64,000 nucleotides of DNA. It comes from WHSV01 sp050693975. Its GTDB lineage: Bacteria; Actinomycetota; CADDZG01; WHSQ01. Of the stretch, positions 1-7,641 are shown in pieces. The translations under genes were made by a program, and so were the position numbers. The notes beneath the pieces are model-generated. The model did not search any database. It had not been told where the DNA came from and saw nothing but the letters and a program-made list of their open reading frames with translations. Location of the stretch: NCBI GenBank assembly GCA_050693975.1, contig JBOGWV010000177.1, positions 1 to 64,000 of the forward strand, given 5' to 3'. Every line of letters starts with the position of its first letter. Position 1 is the first letter of the stretch.

Positions 1-85
1 CGGGGCCCCCACATGAGGCCAGCACGACCACCGCGGTAACCGCGCACATAACCACCGACTTGGACGCCGCGAGATCAGCCTTCAT
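1..85 (-). CDS. Lipoprotein N-terminus (partial)
   Basis: The first 28 codons of a gene running off the left edge are visible on the minus strand. They encode a lipoprotein signal peptide: a short charged start (MKADLAASK), a hydrophobic stretch and the lipobox LASC followed by GG. GGAGG lies 9 nt upstream of this ATG; a second in-frame ATG at 94 abuts the same Shine-Dalgarno and is less likely. The mature protein is outside the window, so only export and lipid anchoring can be inferred. It is divergent from the acyl-CoA dehydrogenase gene. Confidence 0.6.
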   Translation of the reverse strand, partial: MKADLAASKSVVMCAVTAVVVLASCGGP

Positions 86-129
86 CCTGTCCATCCTCCA
101 TCAGTCTCCGACTTACGCTTTAGGCCCGC

Positions 130-1278
130 ATGAGCGATTGGCCTTTCTCGCCCGAGCACGAAGCACTTCGTGAATCCATTCGCGCCTTCGTCACATCCGA
201 GCTCGCTCCTCACGCCGACGATTGGGAGGCCGCGGGCGACTTCCCCGATGAGGTGTTCCGGCGCCTGGGCGAGCTAGGCTTCCTCGGCCTCGCCTATCCC
301 GAGGGGTACGGGGGAGGCGGCGGCGACTACCTGTGCCAGATCGTGCTCGCCGAGGAGATGGCTCGATGCCGGTCCGGTGGCGTCGCCATGGCCGTCGCGG
401 TCCAGACCGACATGGCGGTCCCTCCGATCTTCAAGTTCGGCACCGAGGAACAGCGAAAGAGGTACCTCATCCCCGCGCTTGCGGGAGAGAAGATCTTCTG
501 TCTCGGCATCTCCGAGCCGGACACGGGCAGTGATGTGGCGGCGATCAAGACAACCGCGAAGCGGGTCGACGGCGGATTCATCATCAACGGGCGCAAGACC
601 TTCATCACGAATGGCCGCCGCGCCCATGCGATGACGCTGGTGGCCAGGACCGACTTGAACGCGGAACCGCATCACGGCATCTCGCTGTTCCTCGTCGACT
701 CCGACACCGAGGGCTACGAGGTTGTTCGAACCCTCGACAAGGTCGGGATGCACACCTCGGACACCGCCGAGATCACCTTCACCGACATGTTCGTGCCGGC
801 CCAGAACCTCCTTGGGAACGAGGGCGAGGGTTTTTACAACATCTCGTGGGAGTTGCAAGGTGAGCGTCTGGTCGGTGCCGCCGGCGCGATCGCGGGGGCG
901 CGGCTCACATTCGAGGCAGCACTGGAGTATGCGCAGAACCGGACCGCGTTCGGCAAGCCCATCGGCAAACATCAGGCGCTGCGACATGCCCTGGCCGATA
1001 TGGCCACCGAGGTCACCGCCGCCCGGCAGCTTGTCTACGCCGCCGCCGACCGCGTGAATCGAGGCGAGTACCCGGTGCGTGAGATCTCGATGGCCAAGCT
1101 GCTCACCGGTGAGGTTGCGTGGAGGGTAGCCGACAAGGCGCTCCAGATCTTCGGTGGATACGGCTACGCGATGGAGGTCCCGATACAGCGGGCGTGGCGA
1201 GATGCTCGTCTCATCCGCATCGGCGGCGGTACCGACGAGGTAATGCGGGAGATCGTCGGCCGGATGGAGGGCTTCTAG
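130..1278 (+). CDS. Acyl-CoA dehydrogenase, IVD/LCAD-like
   Basis: FAD-dependent alpha,beta-dehydrogenation of an acyl-CoA, passing electrons to an electron-transfer flavoprotein. The 382-aa length is normal. The flavin/substrate motif EPDTGSD lies near residue 132 and the C-terminal GGYGY...IGGGTDE motif is present. The position that carries the catalytic Glu in MCAD-type enzymes is Gly (IGGGT), while a Glu sits at 245 (GERLV) on the helix used by isovaleryl-CoA and long-chain dehydrogenases, so the IVD/LCAD mechanism is inferred. No Shine-Dalgarno precedes the ATG; a TACGCT hexamer ends 10 nt upstream. It is followed after 11 nt by a paralogue, so the two are probably one operon. Substrate is not predictable. 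Confidence 0.93.
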   Translation: MSDWPFSPEHEALRESIRAFVTSELAPHADDWEAAGDFPDEVFRRLGELGFLGLAYPEGYGGGGGDYLCQIVLAEEMARCRSGGVAMAVAVQTDMAVPPIFKFGTEEQRKRYLIPALAGEKIFCLGISEPDTGSDVAAIKTTAKRVDGGFIINGRKTFITNGRRAHAMTLVARTDLNAEPHHGISLFLVDSDTEGYEVVRTLDKVGMHTSDTAEITFTDMFVPAQNLLGNEGEGFYNISWELQGERLVGAAGAIAGARLTFEAALEYAQNRTAFGKPIGKHQALRHALADMATEVTAARQLVYAAADRVNRGEYPVREISMAKLLTGEVAWRVADKALQIFGGYGYAMEVPIQRAWRDARLIRIGGGTDEVMREIVGRMEGF

Positions 1279-1289
1279 GTGCTCCGCTG

Positions 1290-2432
1290 ATGGATTACGG
1301 GCTCTTTTCGCCCGAGCACGACGAGCTCCGGCGGTCGGTGCGCGACTTCGTGACCAAGGAGCTCTATCCCCACGCGACTGAATGGGAGCGGGCCGGCGAG
1401 TTCCCGAAGGAGCTGTTCGCACGCGCCGGAGAACTCGGTTTCTTCGGCATGAAGTTTCCCGCCGAGCTCGGGGGCTCCGGACCTGATTTCATCGCCGATG
1501 CAGTAGTCACCGAGGAGCTCACACTGTGCGGCTCGGGCGGCGTGGCCGCGAGCCTCGGCGCTCACAAGGATCTGGCGTCTCTCTACCTCTACAACTTCGG
1601 TTCGCCGGAGCAGCAACAGCGCTGGCTCGTACCGGCCATCGCGGGCGAGCTCGTGGGCGCGCTGGGCGTGACCGAGCCGGATGCGGGCAGCGATGTCGCG
1701 GCCATCACGACATCAGCCGAGCGCGACGGCGACGACTGGATCATCAACGGCTCCAAGATGTTCATTACCAACGGATCGTGGGCCGACTTCGTGATCGTGG
1801 CGGCCAAGACGAGCCCCGACGCGGGGCATGAAGGGATGACCTTGTTCGTAGTAGATAGCGACCTTCCTGGATTCGAGTCTCGTCGCATATCGACTCTGGG
1901 CTGGCGCACCGGGCAGACGGGCGAGCTGAGCTTGGTCGACGTGCGGGTGGGGGACGATTGCCGGCTCGGCGAGGAGGGCTCGGGTTTCTACGCGATCATG
2001 CGGAACTTCGCATGGGAGCGGATCGTGATGGCGCTCGCCCAGGTCGCCGGTGCACAGCGCACCTACGAGCTCGGCCGCGACTACGCGCAAGACCGCCAGG
2101 CCTTCGGGCGGCCGGTGGCGAAGTTCCAGGTCTGGCGCCACCGCTTCGCGGACCTTGCGACGCGTATCGAGGCTGGCAGGGCTTTGACCTATCTTGCGCT
2201 CCGCAGGTTCACGGGCGACGACAACCCCATTCGCGAAGCCGCGATGGCCAAGCTCTACACCAGTGAGCTTGCGTTTCAGGTAGCCGACGAGTGCGTCCAG
2301 ATCCACGGGGGTTACGGCTACATGACGGAGTTTCCCGCCGAGCGAGCGTGGCGCGATGCACGGCTCGGCCCTATCGGCGGCGGAACCTCTGAGATCATGC
2401 GCGACCTCATCGGCAAGACCTACGGGTTGTAG
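1290..2432 (+). CDS. Acyl-CoA dehydrogenase, second copy
   Basis: A 380-aa paralogue of the preceding gene, and the two starts align (SPEH near residue 8 in one and 7 in the other). The reading frame is open further upstream, but the ATG at 1290 gives the family N-terminus and avoids overlap with the previous gene. Visible motifs are EPDAGSD near residue 131, a candidate catalytic Glu at 243 (WERIV) and C-terminal GGYGYMTEFPAE...IGGGTSE. Two adjacent dehydrogenases suggest a dedicated acyl-CoA or branched-chain route or a heteromeric enzyme, which the sequence cannot settle. The gene ends 4 nt from the convergent metalloregulator. Confidence 0.92.
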   Translation: MDYGLFSPEHDELRRSVRDFVTKELYPHATEWERAGEFPKELFARAGELGFFGMKFPAELGGSGPDFIADAVVTEELTLCGSGGVAASLGAHKDLASLYLYNFGSPEQQQRWLVPAIAGELVGALGVTEPDAGSDVAAITTSAERDGDDWIINGSKMFITNGSWADFVIVAAKTSPDAGHEGMTLFVVDSDLPGFESRRISTLGWRTGQTGELSLVDVRVGDDCRLGEEGSGFYAIMRNFAWERIVMALAQVAGAQRTYELGRDYAQDRQAFGRPVAKFQVWRHRFADLATRIEAGRALTYLALRRFTGDDNPIREAAMAKLYTSELAFQVADECVQIHGGYGYMTEFPAERAWRDARLGPIGGGTSEIMRDLIGKTYGL

Positions 2433-2436
2433 GAGC

Positions 2437-3084
2437 TTAGATAGATGGCTCCGGAGCCGTTACCCGGATCAATGCCGCCAGCTCACGTCCGAGCGATGCC
2501 GGCCCGTCCGGCGTCTCGACGGTTATGGGCCCGTCCATCGGAGCCAGGTCTTTAACAGTCAGCTCGACCCCGGGGCGCAGCCCGATCTGGTCCAGGTAGG
2601 GCAGGACGTCTTCCTTTAGCTCGGAGATCTGAGAGACAACGCCTCCTTCGCCCGGCTCCAGCTCGCTGAGCCGCCGCAGCACACGGAGGTCGACCGGGCA
2701 GATGGGGTGCCCGTGCGGGCAGTAATCGGGGTAGTCGAGCGCCTTGGCCAGGGCCTCCTCGACGCGGGCCGAGATGGCGTGTTCGATCTTGTGGGCCTCG
2801 CCGTGGACCTCGTGCCAGAACATCCCGAGCTTGTCGACCAGGAGACACTCGACCAGGCGGTGTCGGCGCAGCATGGTGTGGGCGAGGCGCCGCCCCTCGG
2901 GAGTGAGCAGTATGGCCCCGCCCTTCTCCCTGGTGAGATAGCCCTCCGAGGCGAGCCGCTTGAGCATCTCCGAGGCTGACGGCAGCGAGACCTCGAGGAT
3001 GCGCGCGAGGACGGTCGCGGTGATCCGTTCACCATCTTCTTCCAGACGCTTGATTTCCTCGAGGTAGTCCTCAACCCCTCTCAT
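2437..3084 (-). CDS. DtxR/MntR-family metalloregulator
   Basis: Metal-dependent transcriptional repressor of 215 aa with a winged helix (about 1-65), a dimerisation/metal domain (about 70-130) and a C-terminal FeoA/SH3-like domain. Aligned to DtxR with an offset of four residues, H75, E79, H94, E101 and H102 match DtxR H79, E83, H98, E105 and H106. The primary-site Met10 is Asp6 here (VEDYLEE, as in MntR) and Cys102 is His98. Iron or manganese specificity is therefore uncertain. The open frame extends to 3168, but the ATG at 3084 starts the conserved helix; it lacks a Shine-Dalgarno and has TACACT 7 nt upstream. Confidence 0.9.
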   Translation of the reverse strand: MRGVEDYLEEIKRLEEDGERITATVLARILEVSLPSASEMLKRLASEGYLTREKGGAILLTPEGRRLAHTMLRRHRLVECLLVDKLGMFWHEVHGEAHKIEHAISARVEEALAKALDYPDYCPHGHPICPVDLRVLRRLSELEPGEGGVVSQISELKEDVLPYLDQIGLRPGVELTVKDLAPMDGPITVETPDGPASLGRELAALIRVTAPEPSI

Positions 3085-3085
3085 G

Positions 3086-3099
3086 ACTACCAGTGTAGT
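3086..3099 (-). promoter_or_regulatory. Leaderless promoter and inverted repeat of the DtxR-like gene
   Basis: A perfect inverted repeat, ACTAC-CAGT-GTAGT, overlaps the minus-strand -10 hexamer TACACT (positions 3097 to 3092) directly upstream of the regulator ATG. An operator that covers the -10 element and start codon would allow autorepression. The arms are short (5 bp), so this is suggestive only. Confidence 0.4.
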
Positions 3100-3251
3100 G
3101 GGCCTGACCAGCAGTTTTGAAAGTGGAGGAGCGCCTGGAGGCGTGCTAGGTTGCAGGCCAGAGGTCATCTTTCGATGATCTCTGTTTCACGAATGAGCGG
3201 CCGGGGCAGGTCTGTTATCGCGGGAACACCGGTCGCGGGAGGATCTGCTTA

Positions 3252-4313
3252 GTGAAGTTCGCGGGAAACATGCGCGCGGCCCGCATTTTGGTCGCCGGCG
3301 GTTTGGTCGCGCTCGCACTCGTGCCGTCCTTCGGGAGCCGGGCCTCGGGACAAGAATCGCTCTCCGAACTCGAGAACGAGATGCAGCAGCTTCAGGCGGA
3401 CCTCGACGACTCCTCGGAGCGAATCGAACAGCTGCGCGCCAGGGAGTTCGACCTGCGCAAACGTATCGACGACGTCGAGGACCAGCGCGCCCTTCTGATC
3501 GAACGCAACGACGAGCTCACCGAAGATGTGATCGAGCGCGCGCGCGAGCTCTATGTAGCCGGGGGCACGGGCGTTGTCGAGGCTCTCTTCGCAGCCCAGG
3601 ACTTTAGCGAGTTCAGCGACCGCGCGGAAATGCTCTCACAGGTTACCCAGGACGACTCCCACATCTTCGTCGAGCTTCAGCGCAATACCGCGGAGCTAGA
3701 GGACCTCGAAGGCCGGCTCGCACAAGATCGCAAGGCGTTGGACGAGACGCTCGCCGAGCTCGAAGACGAGAACGCCGAGCTGCAGGACAAGCTCGACTCG
3801 GTGACCGACAGCTACACCGATCTGAAAGAGAAGCTCGAGCAGGAGAGGCTGGCGGCTCGCACGCAGCCGACCGGCGGGGGTGGACCCTCGCTACCCTCGA
3901 CGGTAGTGCCCACGACCTCCACCAGTGGCAAGACCTGTCCGGTGGCGGGGCCGGTGTCGTTCGTCGATTCCTGGGGCGCTCCGCGCTCAGGAGGCCGCAG
4001 CCACGAGGGGACCGACATGATGGCCGGCTACGGCACTCCCGTGGTCGCCATCGTCTCGGGCTCGATCACCTACGCGGGCTACGGGGGTAGCGCGGGAAAC
4101 TGGCAGATTCTCAGCGGCAGCGACGGCAATGCCTACTGGTACATGCACAACCAGGAGAACCTCGTCAGTGGTGGCGCCGTGAAGGCGGGCCAGCAGATCG
4201 CCACGGTGGGCGATACCGGTAACGCCGCGGGCACTCCTCACCTCCACTTCGAGTACCACCCCGGCGGCGGGGGCCCGGTGAACCCCTACCCGCTGGTCGC
4301 CTCGCTCTGTTAG
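3252..4313 (+). CDS. Exported M23 murein endopeptidase with coiled coil
   Basis: Secreted peptidoglycan hydrolase of 353 aa. An N-terminal signal peptide (residues 1 to about 33) is followed by a long coiled coil (about 35-200, rich in Glu, Leu and Arg), a short Gly/Pro/Thr linker and a C-terminal M23 lysostaphin-type domain. Zinc and catalytic residues are intact: H251/D255 (HEGTD) and H330/H332 (HLHFE). The layout is that of EnvC/NlpD/RipA-associated proteins that act at division or elongation sites. GTG is chosen as start because GGAGG lies 9 nt upstream. The gene is followed 12 nt later by the BKACE gene, which is functionally unrelated. Confidence 0.92.
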   Translation: MKFAGNMRAARILVAGGLVALALVPSFGSRASGQESLSELENEMQQLQADLDDSSERIEQLRAREFDLRKRIDDVEDQRALLIERNDELTEDVIERARELYVAGGTGVVEALFAAQDFSEFSDRAEMLSQVTQDDSHIFVELQRNTAELEDLEGRLAQDRKALDETLAELEDENAELQDKLDSVTDSYTDLKEKLEQERLAARTQPTGGGGPSLPSTVVPTTSTSGKTCPVAGPVSFVDSWGAPRSGGRSHEGTDMMAGYGTPVVAIVSGSITYAGYGGSAGNWQILSGSDGNAYWYMHNQENLVSGGAVKAGQQIATVGDTGNAAGTPHLHFEYHPGGGGPVNPYPLVASLC

Positions 4314-4325
4314 ACACAGCTTTCA

Positions 4326-5135
4326 ATGAACCCCCTCATCATCACCTGCGCCGGGGTGGGCGCCGAGGTGACCCGCGCCGAGCAGCCCAACCTTCCGCTC
4401 TCCGCGGCTGAGATCGCCAGCGACGCGGCCGAGTGTCGCGAGGCGGGAGCATCCATCTACCACCTCCACGTTCGCAGCGACGACGGAGCTCCGACGATGG
4501 ACGTGGCCACCTTCCGGTCCGCGTTCGAGGCCATCCGAAAAGAGACCGACATCATCGTGCAGTTCACCTCGGGCGGGGCGGTGACCGACTCCGAGGATGC
4601 CCGCTCCGCACCGCTCGAGCTGCGGCCCGACATGGCCTCGCTCACGACCGGCACCGTTAATTTCGCCGATGGAGTGTTTTGGAATCCGCCGGACCTGGTG
4701 AGGCGCTTCTACGGGCGGATGCGAGAGCTCGGCATCACGCCCGAGTTCGAGATCTTTGAGGCCGGCATGCTCGCGAACGCGGCCGCTCTCTACGAGGAGT
4801 TCGGGGAGGAGCATCACCGCCACTACGACTTCGTCCTAGGTGTGCCCGGGGCGCTGCCTGCCTGGGACGACTCGGTCGCCTTCCTGGCCAGCCATTTGCC
4901 GGAGGGAGCGACCTGGGGCGCCACTGGGATTGGACGCTGGCATCTGGGCGTAGCTCGTGCCGCCATCACGGCTGGTGGGCACGTGCGGACCGGCTTCGAG
5001 GACGTCGTCTACTACGAACGTGGCCGCCTGGCCGAGTCAAACGCCCAGCTCATCAAGCGCGTCGCAGGGATGGGTCGTGAGGCGAACCGCGAGATCGCAA
5101 CGCCGGAAATCACCCGCAATCTTCTTCGACTCTGA
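4326..5135 (+). CDS. BKACE / DUF849 beta-keto acid cleavage enzyme
   Basis: A 269-aa TIM-barrel enzyme of the beta-keto acid cleavage family. The founding member, Kce, condenses 3-keto-5-aminohexanoate with acetyl-CoA during lysine fermentation. The zinc-ligand HxH motif is present (YHLHVRSDDG, near residues 46-48), as are the family's VQFTSGG segment, the central EFEIFEAGM segment and the C-terminal GFEDVVYYERG. It is typically part of catabolic pathways; the keto acid substrate cannot be predicted, although the nearby acyl-CoA dehydrogenases would fit. Confidence 0.88.
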   Translation: MNPLIITCAGVGAEVTRAEQPNLPLSAAEIASDAAECREAGASIYHLHVRSDDGAPTMDVATFRSAFEAIRKETDIIVQFTSGGAVTDSEDARSAPLELRPDMASLTTGTVNFADGVFWNPPDLVRRFYGRMRELGITPEFEIFEAGMLANAAALYEEFGEEHHRHYDFVLGVPGALPAWDDSVAFLASHLPEGATWGATGIGRWHLGVARAAITAGGHVRTGFEDVVYYERGRLAESNAQLIKRVAGMGREANREIATPEITRNLLRL

Positions 5136-5178
5136 GAACCACCTTCGACTCTGAGCCTGGTTCGTATAACCTCCTGGC

Positions 5179-5724
5179 ATGGATGCGAGGAAGCGCAGAC
5201 GCTACGAAGTGATCGCCGACCCGGCTTATGTCGAGAATCTCGAGGCTCGCAGCCTCGAGGATCTGCGCTCTCTCCGCGACGAATGCCGGGAGGTCGAGAA
5301 CGAGCTCTCGTTCGAGCGCCGTCTATGCCACGCTCGCATCGACATCCTGCGCGCCGAGATCGAACGACGGACTGGAGAGCAGGATCAGGACTTGCTCTCT
5401 CGACTGCCTGAGATTCTGGGGTCTGCGGAACTCCCAGGAGGCGGTTCGGCCCTGCCCGAGCGCGCACGAGACCTGTCCGTGCCTCGGAACGCCGACATTC
5501 CAAGGCGTCGGGTGGAAGAGATTGCCGGCGAGCAGACGATGGCCCGGCTGGGCGGGCTGCAGGTGACCGAGATCAAAGAGATCATGACCAACCTCGCGGA
5601 ACATGAACGCAACCTGTCGGCGCGTAGAAACAAGGTTCACGAGGCAATGGACGGGATCCAGGCCGAGATCGTTCGTCGCTACACGTCGGGCGAGGCGGAC
5701 CCAACCGCCGCCCTCGGAGGCTAG
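5179..5724 (+). CDS. RsiG-like c-di-GMP-binding anti-sigma candidate
   Basis: A 181-aa cytosolic, mostly helical protein with two helices separated by a low-complexity linker (about 70-110). Each helix carries the spacing of the RsiG c-di-GMP signature E(X3)S(X2)R(X3)Q(X3)D: E40-S44-R47-H51-D55 and E143-S147-R150-H154-D158. In both copies the Gln is replaced by His. In Streptomyces RsiG holds the sigma factor WhiG when loaded with c-di-GMP. No WhiG gene lies in this window, so the partner is unknown. No Shine-Dalgarno precedes the ATG; TAACCT ends 6 nt upstream. The match to the motif is direct; the function is inferred. Confidence 0.72.
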   Translation: MDARKRRRYEVIADPAYVENLEARSLEDLRSLRDECREVENELSFERRLCHARIDILRAEIERRTGEQDQDLLSRLPEILGSAELPGGGSALPERARDLSVPRNADIPRRRVEEIAGEQTMARLGGLQVTEIKEIMTNLAEHERNLSARRNKVHEAMDGIQAEIVRRYTSGEADPTAALGG

Positions 5725-5742
5725 CTCGAAGAAGACGGCGAA

Positions 5743-6717
5743 CTAGCCGTCGCTGGAGTCGTTGCTAACGCTGACGTCGCTGTGGTCGCTTTCGCGGCCG
5801 TCGTCGCTGTCGTCGTCGTCTTGGTCGTCGTCCTTTTGATGGGCGTCGTCGTCCTCCTTGGGCTCCGGCGGCTTTGGCTGGTTGGCCTTCGGCGGCTTCG
5901 AGTCCTTGGACGGCTTCGAGTCCTTGGCAGGCTTCGAGTCCTTGGCAGGCTTCGAGTCCTTGGACGGCTTCGAGTCCTTGGACGGCTTCGAGTCCTTGGA
6001 CGGCTTCGAGTCCTTGGCCGGCTTCGAGTCCTTGGCAGGCTTCGAGTCCTTCTTTCCGTCCTTGTCCTTGGGGGCCTTCCCGGGCTTGTTCACCGGGATG
6101 CCGTCCCTGACGTCCGGAGCCTTGCCCGGCTTGGCGTGGTCGTTGATGTCCCCAGGAGAGTCGGGCTTCGAGCCCTTGTCGTCGTCCTTGGGGCCGCCAG
6201 GGTTCTTGGGCCCGTGCGGAGGCTTGACGTCCTTGGGGCCGTCCTTGGGAGGCAGTGGCTCACTGCCCGGCTTTCCTGGCCCGTTGTCGTTGTTGATGGT
6301 TGCCTCGGGCCCACCGTTGGAAAGGGACGGGCCGTTGGGGCCGCCGATGATGCCGGGGACGCCGGTGTCACCGTCAAAGGTCGGGTCGTCCCCGTCTCCG
6401 GGCGGCGGATCCACGGCCGCGACCAGATCGTCGGAGGGGGCGGGACTGAGCAGATCGCCGGCGTCGGGGAACAGCGGCGAGCCCTCACCGGCGCTGCCTA
6501 GGTCGGCCACCGTCTGGCCGCCTTCGGAGTCTTCGACGAAGCCGGGGACCTGCACCTGGCCGTCGCTCTGTCCGGGTGTTTGGGCCTCGAGTGGGCGCGA
6601 CGCGTCGATGTCGAAGGCCGAGTTCTGAAGGACGACTGAGAACAGCACAAGTGAGCCCGCCGCTACCACAGCGAGGGCGGTGCCGACCACCGACGTCATT
6701 CCGTTTCTAAACCGCAT
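5743..6717 (-). CDS. Membrane-anchored Lys/Pro/Asp-rich repeat protein
   Basis: A 324-aa low-complexity protein of unknown function. One N-terminal hydrophobic segment (about 7-32) could be a signal anchor. The rest is disordered and exported or surface-facing: a Gly/Pro/Asp-rich region, then nine KDSKP units (period 6 residues) around residues 220-275, then an Asp/Ser-rich acidic tail. The lysine-rich repeat followed by an acidic end suggests interaction with anionic wall polymers, but this is only a guess. AAGGGG precedes the ATG. The gene converges on the RsiG-like gene with 18 nt between. Confidence 0.7.
   Translation of the reverse strand: MRFRNGMTSVVGTALAVVAAGSLVLFSVVLQNSAFDIDASRPLEAQTPGQSDGQVQVPGFVEDSEGGQTVADLGSAGEGSPLFPDAGDLLSPAPSDDLVAAVDPPPGDGDDPTFDGDTGVPGIIGGPNGPSLSNGGPEATINNDNGPGKPGSEPLPPKDGPKDVKPPHGPKNPGGPKDDDKGSKPDSPGDINDHAKPGKAPDVRDGIPVNKPGKAPKDKDGKKDSKPAKDSKPAKDSKPSKDSKPSKDSKPSKDSKPAKDSKPAKDSKPSKDSKPPKANQPKPPEPKEDDDAHQKDDDQDDDDSDDGRESDHSDVSVSNDSSDG
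5896..6051. repeat. 18-bp tandem repeat, about 8.7 units
   Basis: Direct tandem repeat of CTTCGAGTCCTTGGMNGG (plus strand) encoding KDSKP plus Ala or Ser on the minus strand. Units differ only at the last few positions (gacgg, gcagg, gccgg), so the array is likely to vary in copy number between strains. Confidence 0.9.
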
Positions 6718-7091
6718 CGACCCCTTCTTCTGCCGGACTCTCGTCGTGCATCTTCCCGCGCTTGGCGGTCGGATGCTCGAATGACGGTGAGACCTAGGTG
6801 CTTAGAGTAACTGATCCATTACAAAGCGTAACCAGGTTTCCCGGCTCTTAGACGTCTTTTCGGCAGACTCGGCTGGGAACTTGACCACTTTCTCCTGCAT
6901 TTGCCTCGACATGACAAGTCCACCGGACAAACCGGGCCAAAACTCTTACGCAGGTCACCGTATGCTTTCGAGGCATGTTGCTTGCAACTGTTATGCAAGT
7001 GTGCTATAGCTGTTAGCGAAACGCAAGCACGCAAGACCGGTCAACAGGAGGCGCAACGAGCAAGGACAAGATCGACCTGGCCGCCGGGCGC
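6718..7091. other. Intergenic region upstream of the XRE gene
   Basis: 374 nt without a convincing gene. The left part carries the leader of the minus-strand repeat protein. The right part (from about 6800) is AT-richer than its surroundings and holds the promoter and inverted repeats listed separately. No tRNA, riboswitch or hairpin terminator was recognised. Confidence 0.5.
6981..7010 (+). promoter_or_regulatory. Promoter and inverted repeat upstream of XRE gene
   Basis: TTGCAA (6982-6987) and TATAGC (7005-7010) are separated by 17 nt, a good housekeeping-type promoter. The inverted repeat CTTGCA-ACTGTTA-TGCAAG (6981-6999) overlaps the -35 and spacer. Further GCAAG half-sites occur at about 7024 and 7032. 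An XRE regulator encoded immediately downstream makes autoregulation the simplest reading. Confidence 0.5.
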
Positions 7092-7463
7092 ATGAAACTC
7101 GGCGAACTCGGTTCCTTCATTCGTGAGCAACGCCGGGGGGCGCGCTTGTCATTGCGCAAGCTATCGGACCTCGCCGGCATTTCGAATCCGTATCTCTCGC
7201 AGATCGAGCGAGGACTGAGGAAGCCGTCGGCGGAGATCCTTCAGGCGATCGCAAAAGCGCTCAGCATCTCCTCGGAGACGCTGTACGTGCGAGCCGGAAT
7301 CCTCGAGGAGAACCGCGATCACGATCTGGTCGCCGAGATCCTCAAAGACACCAGGTTGACCGAGAAGCAAAAGCAGAACCTGATCGACACCTATCGCAAC
7401 TACGTCGAGCTAAATCAGCCAGGCGGAGGCGAGCCGGTGATCGACGACCTGACAAACGAATAA
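7092..7463 (+). CDS. XRE-family HTH regulator (Rv0474-like)
   Basis: DNA-binding protein of 123 aa with a Cro/C1-type helix-turn-helix at about residues 8-62 (LRKLSDLAGISNPYLSQIERG, split as helices 2 and 3) and a C-terminal helical part. It closely resembles the actinobacterial regulator encoded next to hbhA (Rv0474 in M. tuberculosis), and the next gene here is HbhA-like. The ATG at 7092 has no ribosome site; AGGAGG at 7046-7051 instead sits 4 nt before an in-frame ACG (7056), so a 12-residue longer product from a non-standard start is possible. Confidence 0.88.
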   Translation: MKLGELGSFIREQRRGARLSLRKLSDLAGISNPYLSQIERGLRKPSAEILQAIAKALSISSETLYVRAGILEENRDHDLVAEILKDTRLTEKQKQNLIDTYRNYVELNQPGGGEPVIDDLTNE

Positions 7464-7515
7464 GCCTGACGGGATCGCGGAGCGACCCTCTTCACCCCCC
7501 AACCGGCGTTGGACA

Positions 7516-7537
7516 CCGCCAGCTCACGCGCTGGCGG
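7516..7537. terminator. GC-rich hairpin after XRE gene
   Basis: Perfect 8-bp stem CCGCCAGC-TCACGC-GCTGGCGG between the XRE and HbhA-like genes. No T-run follows, so it may attenuate or protect the transcript end rather than act as a classic intrinsic terminator. Confidence 0.4.
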
Positions 7538-7641
7538 GGCCCGGCGAGTCTCCGGATCCCGTCATCACTTGACCAGGATTCTTAGGCGATGCAGATGGAT
7601 CGCTCGAAGGATCACCAGCTGCCGAGGAGGTGACATCAAGA

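Noticed and set aside
274..1422. Long minus-strand open frame opposite the first acyl-CoA dehydrogenase
   Set aside because: High-GC codon bias opens antisense frames; the plus-strand protein has full family motifs and the antisense product is Arg/His/Asp-rich low-complexity sequence.
5858..6628. Repetitive plus-strand frame reading GFESLDGFESLAG
   Set aside because: It is the antisense translation of the KDSKP repeat; the minus-strand frame has a signal anchor and a ribosome site.
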